In this document: positions 1-4,597 of the stretch, one piece after another
How the letters are laid out: the number at the start of each line of letters is the position of its first letter
How positions within the stretch are numbered: the first letter of the stretch is position 1
Origin: DATLGD01 sp035540755
Lineage (GTDB): Bacteria; Actinomycetota; Actinomycetes; Mycobacteriales; SCTD01
Assembly: GCA_035540755.1 (NCBI GenBank)
Contig: DATLGD010000171.1
Span: 1 to 6,974, forward strand
Length of the DNA: 6,974 nucleotides
Direction: 5' to 3'
Translations under genes and position numbers: made by a program
The notes under the pieces: model-generated
What the model saw: the letters and a program-made list of their open reading frames with translations, nothing else
Database searches by the model: none
What the model was told of the DNA's origin: nothing

Positions 1-338
1 CCGCCGCGCCCGAGGCACCGGCCGGGACGGCCGGGGATGCGACCGGCCGGCGACGGCGCGGCGGGCGCGGCCGGGGCGCTCGCGGCCGGGGCGGCAGAGG
101 CGTCGGCGGCGGGGGCTGCGGGAGCGGCCTTGGCCGGGGCCTTCCTCGTTGCCTTGGCGGGGGCGCTGCCGGCAGCGGCGGGCGGGAAGGCCTCGCGCAG
201 CTTGCGGGCGACGGGGGCCTCGACGGTGGACGAGGCGGACTTGACGAACTCGCCGTTGTCCTTCAGCCAGGACAGGACGTCCTTGCTGGACTGGCCGAGC
301 TCCTTGGCGAGCTCGTGAACTCTTGCTTTCCCGGGCAC
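1..338 (-). CDS. infB: Translation initiation factor IF-2, N-terminal part (runs off left edge)
   Basis: IF-2 is the GTPase that brings initiator fMet-tRNA to the 30S subunit and promotes subunit joining. Only about 112 N-terminal residues are visible; the G domain lies beyond base 1. Residues 5-51 match the IF2_N helical module, with ARVHELAKELG, then SSKDVLSWLKDNGEFVKSA, then a VEAPVARKLREAF segment. From about residue 52 the chain becomes Ala/Pro-rich with Lys/Arg, the usual linker of actinobacterial IF-2. I chose the GTG at 338-336 because the family motif begins five codons later and AGGAG lies at 343-347, four bases upstream. No upstream in-frame alternative is needed. It is last in the visible rimP-nusA-ylxR-infB order and follows a micro-ORF leader and a hairpin. 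Oddity: the last visible residues (about 99-112, with Ile, Cys and Leu) are less typical of the linker than the neighbouring frame, so a small frameshift near base 58 cannot be excluded. Confidence 0.93.
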   Translation of the reverse strand, partial: MPGKARVHELAKELGQSSKDVLSWLKDNGEFVKSASSTVEAPVARKLREAFPPAAAGSAPAKATRKAPAKAAPAAPAADASAAPAASAPAAPAAPSPAGRIPGRPGRCLGRG

Positions 339-351
339 TGGACTCCTGTCT

Positions 352-373
352 GGCCCGGGACCGTTCCCAAGCC
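352..373 (-). promoter_or_regulatory. Hairpin just upstream of the infB ribosome-binding site
   Basis: On the minus strand, arm GGCUUGGGA (373-365) can pair with UCCCGGGCC (360-352) around an ACGG loop. This gives 9 pairs, two of them G-U. The stem ends 4 nt before the AGGAG of infB at 343-347 and begins 6 nt after the TAG of the last micro-ORF. No U-run follows, so a simple intrinsic terminator is unlikely. A role in setting infB translation, or in spacing it from the upstream ORFs, is inference. Confidence 0.45.
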
Positions 374-379
374 TGGCTG

Positions 380-403
380 CTACTGCATGCGGGTGCTGCT
401 CAT
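380..403 (-). CDS. Possible 7-codon leader micro-ORF (M-S-S-T-R-M-Q)
   Basis: On the minus strand, ATG AGC AGC ACC CGC ATG CAG is followed by TAG at 382-380. Its ATG overlaps the TGA of the preceding micro-ORF as ATGA (403-400). It is in a different frame from its neighbour and from infB, whose GTG starts 41 nt after the TAG. It is the last of a chain of tiny ORFs that all begin M-S and carry Arg near the end. It is probably a translated leader or a coupling device rather than a functional peptide. Translation is unproven. Confidence 0.3.
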   Translation of the reverse strand: MSSTRMQ

Positions 404-417
404 CGGTGCTGGCTCAT
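400..417 (-). CDS. Possible 5-codon leader micro-ORF (M-S-Q-H-R)
   Basis: On the minus strand, ATG AGC CAG CAC CGA is followed by TGA. The start overlaps the TGA of the upstream ORF as ATGA (417-414), and its own TGA overlaps the next ATG in the same way (403-400). The double overlap on a 5-codon ORF is the reason for listing it. It has no separate Shine-Dalgarno sequence, so translation would depend on ribosomes ending the ORF before it. Translation is inferred, not shown. Confidence 0.3.
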   Translation of the reverse strand: MSQHR

Positions 418-479
418 CGAGTGCTCATGCGGCGTCTCGACCTGCTCTCTGAGAAGGGGGTGGTGGTGCTCGTGCTCAA
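414..479 (-). CDS. Possible 21-codon leader ORF overlapping the ylxR stop, ending M-S-T-R
   Basis: A TTG at 479-477 overlaps the ylxR TGA (478-476) as TTGA and opens a 21-codon frame. The peptide is rich in Ser, Thr and Arg, starts M-S-T-S-T-T-T-P-F and ends R-R-R-M-S-T-R before TGA at 416-414. An internal in-frame ATG at 428-426 would give the minimal peptide M-S-T-R alone. A purine-rich stretch, GAGAGCAGG, lies 5' of that ATG. From memory, and unverified, other actinobacteria carry repeated ATGAGTACGCG-like strings before infB, which would encode the same M-S-T-R-stop unit. I do not know a function. It may be a leader, a coupling device or only a conserved RNA element. Confidence 0.3.
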   Translation of the reverse strand: MSTSTTTPFSESRSRRRMSTR

Positions 480-826
480 GCCGGCGGGCCGGCGTCCCTC
501 ACCGCGGCTCGCACCGCCGAGGCGTCGAGCGGACCCGGCAGGCGCAGGGCCCGGGGGAACGCCCGCCGCGTGTCGGCGAGGTCGATGCAGTGGGGGTCGG
601 GGTGCACGGAGGCGCCCCGTCCTGGCAGGCGCCGGGCGGGATCGGGGACCAGCCGGCCCTCGACCGCCACGACGCGCAGCAGGTCGGCCCGGGCCACGCG
701 TTCCCGGCAGCCCACGCAGGTGCGCACCGGGCCCGGTGGACGGACCGGCTGCGAGTCTAGCGCGCCGGCGCGTCCGCTCCGGCGCGCGCCGCCCGGCCGG
801 CCGCGGCGCTGGCCACCCGGGCTCAT
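476..826 (-). CDS. ylxR: YlxR/RnpM family RNA-binding protein (DUF448)
   Basis: This small cytoplasmic protein is usually encoded between nusA and infB. The family binds RNA and in Bacillus has been linked to RNase P (RnpM); the partner in actinobacteria is less clear. The 116-residue product shows the family signature P-V-R-T-C-V-G-C-R at 33-41, D-L-L-R-V-V at 48-53, L-V-P-D-P at 59-63 and G-R-G-A at 69-72. H-P-D-P-H-C and R-R-A-F-P-R-A-L follow. Residues 1-32 form a basic Gly/Arg/Pro-rich extension before the core. The ATG at 826 shares ATGA with the nusA stop. No good Shine-Dalgarno sequence precedes it, so it probably depends on translational coupling to nusA. Its own TGA overlaps a TTG that opens the leader ORF towards infB. 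The family call is firm; the exact start is less certain because of the extension. Confidence 0.9.
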   Translation of the reverse strand: MSPGGQRRGRPGGARRSGRAGALDSQPVRPPGPVRTCVGCRERVARADLLRVVAVEGRLVPDPARRLPGRGASVHPDPHCIDLADTRRAFPRALRLPGPLDASAVRAAVRDAGPPA

Positions 827-1887
827 CCCGCCGGCGGGCGGGAGCTGCCGGCCTCGGGAGCCGCCGTCGCAGCCGCACCCGGCACGCCGGCGGGCGCCGC
901 GTCGCTGCGGATGTCGATCCGCCAGCCGGTGAGCCGCGCGGCGAGCCGGGCGTTCTGCCCCTCCTTGCCGATGGCGAGCGACAGCTGGTAGTCCGGCACC
1001 ACCACCCGGCAGGAGCGCTGCAGCGCGTCGACGACCTCGACCGAGCTGACCCGTGCCGGCGACAGCGCGCTGGCCACGAACCGCGCCGGGTCGTCCGAGA
1101 AGTCGACGATGTCGATCTTCTCGCCGTGCAGCTCGGTGGTGACCGCCCGGACCCGCGCGCCCATCTGCCCGATGCAGGCGCCCTTGGCGTTCAGCCCGGC
1201 CACCTTCGACCGGACGGCGATCTTGCTGCGGTGGCCGGCCTCGCGGGCGATCGCCACGATCTCGACCGACCCGTCGGCGATCTCGGGCACCTCGAGCGCG
1301 AACAGCCCGCGCACCAGGTCGGGGTGGGTGCGGCTGACGGTCACCGAGACGCCGCGGTGGCCGCGGGTCACGCTGATCACCCGGCAGCGCAGCCGGGTGC
1401 CGTGGTCGTAGCTCTCGCCGGGCACCTGCTCGGCCGGCGGCAGGACCGCCTCGAGCGCATCCTCGGCCGCACCCAGCTTGACCATGACGTTGCGGTTCGG
1501 CGGGGCGCCGGGCCGCTGCGGCGCCTGCTGCACCACGCCCGCCACGACGTCGCCCTCGCGGCCGGCGTACTCGCCGTAGGAGACGTCGGTCTCGGCGTCG
1601 CGGAGCCGTTGCACCACCACCTGCTTGGCCGTCGTGGCGGCGATCCGTCCGAAGCCCTCAGGGGTGTCGTCGTACTCGCCGACGACGACGCCGTCGTCGT
1701 CGGTCTCCTGCACGAGCACGACGGCGTCGCCGGCCTTGCGGTCGAGCACCACGCGGGCGCGCGGCTGAGCGCCCTCGGTGTGCTTGTAGGCGGTGAGCAG
1801 GGCGGTCTCGATCGTCTCGACGACGAGGTCGAGGGACAGCCCCTTCTCGCGCACCAGCATCTTCAGCGCGCTCATGTCGATCTTCAT
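823..1887 (-). CDS. nusA: Transcription termination/antitermination factor NusA
   Basis: NusA binds RNA polymerase and nascent RNA and modulates pausing, termination and antitermination. The 354-residue product has the full actinobacterial layout. The polymerase-binding N-terminal domain spans about 1-105 and includes T-P-E-G-F-G-R-I-A-A-T-T-A at 75-87. The S1 domain is at about 107-186 and contains P-A-E-Q-V-P-G-E-S-Y. KH1 has its G-x-x-G loop at 240-243 (GACIGQMG). KH2 has its loop at 307-310 (LAIGKEGQNARLAARLTGW). It ends in a short Ala/Pro tail with no acidic repeats, as usual in this phylum. The ATG at 1887 overlaps the rimP stop as ATGA and has a perfect AGGAGG at 1895-1900, 7 nt upstream, inside rimP. 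An ATG four codons downstream is a weaker alternative. NusA may regulate its own operon, as in E. coli, but nothing here proves it. Confidence 0.97.
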   Translation of the reverse strand: MKIDMSALKMLVREKGLSLDLVVETIETALLTAYKHTEGAQPRARVVLDRKAGDAVVLVQETDDDGVVVGEYDDTPEGFGRIAATTAKQVVVQRLRDAETDVSYGEYAGREGDVVAGVVQQAPQRPGAPPNRNVMVKLGAAEDALEAVLPPAEQVPGESYDHGTRLRCRVISVTRGHRGVSVTVSRTHPDLVRGLFALEVPEIADGSVEIVAIAREAGHRSKIAVRSKVAGLNAKGACIGQMGARVRAVTTELHGEKIDIVDFSDDPARFVASALSPARVSSVEVVDALQRSCRVVVPDYQLSLAIGKEGQNARLAARLTGWRIDIRSDAAPAGVPGAAATAAPEAGSSRPPAG

Positions 1888-2384
1888 GCGTCGTCCTCCT
1901 CGTCGGCGCCCGGCCGGGAGAACTCGACCTGCACGGTGCCGCGGGCGACCTCGGCGTACGGCAGCGCCCGGGGGGCACCGTCGACCTCCAGCACGAGGCC
2001 GCCGTCGTCGTCCTCGTCGGCCTCGAGCACCCGGCCGGTCGCCGTGCCGCCGTCGACCAGCGCGGCCTGGACCAGGCGGCCGCGGTTGCGCCGCCAGTGC
2101 CGCGGGGCGGTGAGCGGGCGGTCGACGCCGGGCGAGCTCACCTCGAGCACGTAGGAGGCGCCGAAGACGCCGGGCTCGGCCTCGTCGAGGGCGTCGAGGG
2201 CCTCGCTGATGTCGCGGCTGACGTCGGCGACGTCGTCCAGGCTGACCCCGCCGTCCTTGTCGACGACGACGCGCACGACGCTGCGCTTGCCGGCCGGGCT
2301 GACGGTGACGTCCTCGAGGTCGTGGCCGGTGGGGCCGACGACCGGGCCGAGCAGGTCGAGGAGCCGGGTCCGCAGGGCGCTCAC
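1884..2384 (-). CDS. rimP: Ribosome maturation factor RimP
   Basis: RimP assists assembly of the 30S ribosomal subunit. The 166-residue product has the usual two-domain length and the family signature Y-V-L-E-V-S-S-P-G-V-D-R-P-L-T at 78-92, followed by H-W-R-R-N-R-G-R. The N-terminal domain includes V-V-R-V-V-V-D-K-D-G-G-V-S-L-D-D at 36-51. An acidic run (E-A-D-E-D-D-D) interrupts the C-terminal domain at 121-127, and the tail ends G-A-D-E-E-D-D-A. Both acidic stretches are common in high-GC members. The GTG at 2384 is preceded by GAGGAG at 2391-2396 with 6 nt spacing, which fixes the start. It is the first gene of the operon. Its end encodes the strong ribosome-binding site of nusA. Transcription probably begins in the divergent region to its right. 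Confidence 0.95.
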   Translation of the reverse strand: MSALRTRLLDLLGPVVGPTGHDLEDVTVSPAGKRSVVRVVVDKDGGVSLDDVADVSRDISEALDALDEAEPGVFGASYVLEVSSPGVDRPLTAPRHWRRNRGRLVQAALVDGGTATGRVLEADEDDDGGLVLEVDGAPRALPYAEVARGTVQVEFSRPGADEEDDA

Positions 2385-2424
2385 GGGGGGCTCCTCTGTC
2401 CAGTTGGGCGTGCGGGTCGTGCGT

Positions 2425-2446
2425 CCGCCGCGGACGTCCGCGGCGG
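2425..2446. promoter_or_regulatory. Perfect 22-bp palindrome in the rimP/lipoprotein divergent region
   Basis: Bases 2425-2446 equal their own reverse complement without a mismatch. Each arm reads CCGCCGCGGAC and the centre is ACGT. The site lies about 41 bp before the rimP GTG and just downstream of a possible -10 box. It could be a dimeric repressor operator or, if transcribed, a hairpin at the 5' end of the rimP-nusA mRNA. The palindrome itself is certain; its role is inference. GC-rich DNA makes short palindromes easy, but 11 perfect pairs is long. Confidence 0.6.
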
Positions 2447-2454
2447 CGGCCCCG

Positions 2455-2460
2455 ACACTA
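2455..2460 (-). promoter_or_regulatory. Candidate -10 element for the rimP-nusA-ylxR-infB operon
   Basis: The minus strand reads TAGTGT here, fitting the TANNNT pattern of actinobacterial housekeeping promoters. A start site about 7 nt downstream would fall near 2448, at the edge of the 22-bp palindrome. I see no convincing -35 hexamer 16-18 bp upstream. It is one of very few AT-containing hexamers in this 116-bp gap, which is the main support. Confidence 0.3.
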
Positions 2461-2484
2461 GCGGCCCTGCCGGTGCCACGCCGG

Positions 2485-2500
2485 AGGCGCTCCCGCGCCT
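2485..2500 (+). promoter_or_regulatory. Small hairpin over the ribosome-binding site of the lipoprotein gene
   Basis: AGGCGC (2485-2490) and GCGCCT (2495-2500) form a 6-bp stem with a TCCC loop. The stem ends directly before the GTG at 2501. The only Shine-Dalgarno-like string, GGAGG at 2483-2487, is 13 nt from that GTG and partly inside the stem. Pairing could either hide the site or shorten the effective spacing. Both readings are inference. Confidence 0.3.
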
Positions 2501-3064
2501 GTGGTTGGCTCGGTCCCCGTGGGAGCGCGGGACGAGCGGGAGGTGCCCCGCCGGACCGTGCTCACCGGTGGTCTCGCGCTTCTCGCCGGCGGGGGCCTTG
2601 CCGGCTGCACCTCGCTGCCCGGCCGATCAGAGCCGGACGGGCCGCCGGCCCCTCACCCCGACGTGGTGCTCGCCGACCAGGCGGCGCTGCGCGAACGCCG
2701 CCTGATCGCCGCCTACGACGCCGTCATGCAGCGCGCGCCCGAGCTCGCCGAGCGGCTGGCGCCGCTGCGGGCCCAGCACGCCGAGCACCTCGCCGCGCTC
2801 GGCGTCCCCGCGCTGCCGGCCCCCGCCGCGGCGCCGGCAGCCGCAGCCCCGACGGCCGAGCCCACCGGTCCGCCGACGCCGGCCCCTGTCGCGCCGCCGC
2901 CGCTGCCGGACGACCCTGCCGCCCTGCTGCCGGCGCTCGCGGACCTCGAGCGCCGAGCGGCGACGGCGCACGCCGGAGCGGCCGTGCGCTCCGGTCGCGG
3001 GCTCGCGGTGGTGCTCGCCTCGGCCGCCGCCAGCGAGGCCTCGCACCCCCTGGCGCTCGCGTGA
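2501..3064 (+). CDS. Ferritin-like-fold lipoprotein, Tat-type signal (function unknown)
   Basis: This is a predicted 187-residue exported lipoprotein. A twin arginine (R17-R18, in P-R-R-T-V-L-T) precedes a hydrophobic stretch at 20-34 and a lipobox L-A-G-C ending at C36. This suggests Tat export and lipid anchoring on the outer face of the membrane. The mature part has a helix at about 57-100 with Q-H-A-E-H (92-96), a Pro/Ala-rich linker at about 102-138, then helices at 139-186 ending in S-E-A-S-H (178-182). Two E-x-x-H-like placements in helices resemble ferritin-like proteins, and the partner downstream is DUF4439. Metal binding is unproven. The start is uncertain: GTG 2501 has its GGAGG 13 nt away, while in-frame GTG 2543 would give a shorter signal starting M-P-R-R. 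The stop overlaps the next gene as GTGA, so the two are likely co-translated. No substrate is known to me. Confidence 0.75.
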   Translation: MVGSVPVGARDEREVPRRTVLTGGLALLAGGGLAGCTSLPGRSEPDGPPAPHPDVVLADQAALRERRLIAAYDAVMQRAPELAERLAPLRAQHAEHLAALGVPALPAPAAAPAAAAPTAEPTGPPTPAPVAPPPLPDDPAALLPALADLERRAATAHAGAAVRSGRGLAVVLASAAASEASHPLALA

Positions 3065-3489
3065 CCGAGCTGGAGGACCGGCTGCTCACCGCGCTGCTCG
3101 AGGCCGAGCACGCCGCGCTCTACGGCTACGGCGTGCTCGGCGCCCGGCTCGACGACGACACCCGGCCGGCCGCCCTGGCCGCCGCCGGGGCGCACCGCAG
3201 CGCCCGCGACCGGCTGACCGGGCTGCTGCGGTCGCGGGACGTGGAGCCGCCACCGCCCCAGGTCGCCTACGAGGCGTCCGTCGACGGGCAGCAGGACGCC
3301 CTCGCCCTCGCGGTGCGGCTCGAGAGCGGCCTGTCGACGCTGTTCCGCGACCTGGTCGGCAGCACCGACGACCCGCGGCTGCGCCGGCTCGCGGTCGACG
3401 GGCTCACCGAGACCGCCGTGCGCGCGGCCTCCTGGCGGGTGCTGCTCGGCGAGCGGCCGCCGACCGTCGCGCTGCCCGGCAGCGGCTGA
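3061..3489 (+). CDS. DUF4439 ferritin-like domain protein
   Basis: This 142-residue, mostly helical cytoplasmic-looking protein has no signal peptide. It matches the pattern I associate with DUF4439 (ferritin-like superfamily). Helix 1 is at 5-30 with L-L-E-A-E-H-A-A-L-Y-G-Y-G-V-L-G. Helix 2 is around 36-58 with A-H-R-S-A-R-D-R-L. A Pro-rich turn at 61-70 (P-P-P-P-Q-V-A-Y) leads to a helix at 76-101. The last helix is at 105-130 and contains the E-T-A-V-R-A-A-S-W pattern. The E-H of helix 1 and H45 are possible metal ligands, though the family is not firmly linked to iron. The GTG at 3061 overlaps the previous stop by 4 bp and no other start fits the domain edge. An open frame in the same phase continues upstream to 2209 but only shadows other genes. 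Its stop lies 3 bp from the stop of the converging gene. Confidence 0.82.
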   Translation: MTELEDRLLTALLEAEHAALYGYGVLGARLDDDTRPAALAAAGAHRSARDRLTGLLRSRDVEPPPPQVAYEASVDGQQDALALAVRLESGLSTLFRDLVGSTDDPRLRRLAVDGLTETAVRAASWRVLLGERPPTVALPGSG

Positions 3490-3500
3490 ACGTCAGCCGC
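3482..3500. terminator. Inverted repeat spanning both convergent stop codons; possible bidirectional terminator
   Basis: GCGGCTGA (3482-3489) and TCAGCCGC (3493-3500) are exact reverse complements separated by ACG. Each arm contains the TGA of one of the two converging genes. The 8-bp GC-rich stem would form in both transcripts. No T-run follows on either side, so it is not a classical intrinsic terminator. U-less hairpins have been proposed to act as terminators in actinobacteria. The role is inferred from position. Confidence 0.4.
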
Positions 3501-4581
3501 GCAGCACCGCCACGACACGCGCCAGGAGTTCCGCAGCCTCCTCGGGCGGCACCTCGAGCGAGGGCCCCATGACCGCGATCTCCAGCCGCGAGGTGCCTTC
3601 CCGCGGGCCGGGCTGGGGCCGGCCGAGCCAGATCCCAGCCGCACGCGACGCCTCGACGAGCGCGTCCTCCACCCGATCCGGCGCGCCCGGCAGCACCGCG
3701 TGCAGCAGCGGCGTCACCGGCGGCACGACGACCTCGGCGCCGGCCCGCTCGAGCGCGGCGGCGAGCGCCTGGGCGTGCGCAACCCAGGACGGCACCTGCG
3801 GCAGCGCCTCGCGCAGGCCGCGGCGCGCGCCGAGGGCGATCGGCCACATCGTGACGAGCGTGCCGCCGAGCCGGTGCCGCCACAGGCGGGTGTGCTCGGC
3901 GAGGTCGGCCGGTCCGAGCAGCACCGCGCCGCCCGGCGCACCCAGCCCCTTGTAGAGCGACACGTAGACCGAGTCGGCCAGCGCGACGACGTCCGCGAGC
4001 GACCGGCCGGCGGCAGCGAAGGCCGGACCGCACTCCCACAGCCGCGCGCCGTCGACGTGCAGCGCGACGCCGCTCTCGCGGCACCAGGCGGACAGCTGCG
4101 CCAGCTCGTCGTAGGTCGTCAGCTGGCCACCGGTCTCGCGGTAGGGCAGCTCGACGAGCACCGCCCCGAGCGGGCGGTCGTGGTGCGCGGCCCGGACGGC
4201 GTCGAGCTCCACCCGCTCGCCCACCACCACCGGGGCGAGGCCCTGCACGGTCGGCAGCGCGTCGTCCTCGTGCAGGAGCGGGTGGGCGGTGGCGTGCATG
4301 GCGACGCGCGGGGAGCGGCGGCACCAGTGCCGCAGCGCGACCTGCTGCGCGAGCGTGCCGCTGGGGCACAGCACCGCCGCGTCGGCGCCGAGCAGGTCCC
4401 GGACCTGCTCCTCGACGTCGGCGACGACGCCCCCGCCGCCGTACCGGTCGGTGTCGCCGCCGCGGGCAGCCTCGTCGGCGAGCGCGGCGGCGTCCTCGGC
4501 CAGCGCCGTGCGTCCCCAGCCGGACAGCGCCCGCGGCAGCGACCGCGCGAGCGCGCGGGCCTCGTCGTCGGTCAGCGGCAC
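3493..4581 (-). CDS. PLP-dependent threonine aldolase / beta-eliminating lyase family enzyme
   Basis: This is a 362-residue fold-type I PLP enzyme of the threonine aldolase family, which typically cleaves L-threonine or allo-threonine to glycine and acetaldehyde. Visible landmarks are P-S-G-T at 73-76 (phosphate binding), A-H at 99-100 (probable ring-stacking His), and H-V-D-G-A-R-L-W at 175-182 with D177 contacting the pyridine nitrogen. Y-V-S-L-Y-K-G-L-G-A-P-G-G follows, with K211 as the Schiff-base lysine. All key cofactor residues are present. Differences from E. coli LtaE include Q for the usual Asn after S-G-T-L-A and a divergent H-P-L-L-H-E segment, so the substrate could differ and I give no symbol. 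The GTG at 4581 has GGAGG at 4587-4591, 5 nt upstream. It begins 16 bp after ybaK and is probably the last gene of a proS-ybaK-lyase transcript. No membrane or export signal is seen. Confidence 0.85.
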   Translation of the reverse strand: MPLTDDEARALARSLPRALSGWGRTALAEDAAALADEAARGGDTDRYGGGGVVADVEEQVRDLLGADAAVLCPSGTLAQQVALRHWCRRSPRVAMHATAHPLLHEDDALPTVQGLAPVVVGERVELDAVRAAHHDRPLGAVLVELPYRETGGQLTTYDELAQLSAWCRESGVALHVDGARLWECGPAFAAAGRSLADVVALADSVYVSLYKGLGAPGGAVLLGPADLAEHTRLWRHRLGGTLVTMWPIALGARRGLREALPQVPSWVAHAQALAAALERAGAEVVVPPVTPLLHAVLPGAPDRVEDALVEASRAAGIWLGRPQPGPREGTSRLEIAVMGPSLEVPPEEAAELLARVVAVLRG

Positions 4582-4597
4582 GGCAGCCTCCAGCGGC

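Noticed and set aside
37..318. 93-codon plus-strand Ala/Gly-rich open frame at the left edge
   Set aside because: It is the antisense of the IF-2 N-terminal domain and its Ala/Pro linker. Low complexity explains the open frame.
352..373. Intrinsic terminator between ylxR and infB
   Set aside because: The stem is stable enough, but no U-run follows, and it sits directly before the infB ribosome-binding site within an operon.
414..878. 154-codon minus-strand frame through ylxR as one long protein
   Set aside because: Most of it is ylxR read out of phase. Only its last 21 codons, after the ylxR stop, are kept as a candidate leader ORF.
406..2154. 582-codon plus-strand open frame antisense to ylxR, nusA and rimP
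   Set aside because: It lies opposite three firmly recognised genes. Its composition is the Arg/Gly/Ala/Pro/His-rich pattern of a GC-rich antisense frame and no family motif is visible.
2097..2705. Plus-strand open frames reaching across the rimP/lipoprotein gap
   Set aside because: They overlap rimP antisense and the lipoprotein gene in the wrong phase. No start with a ribosome-binding site or domain is visible.
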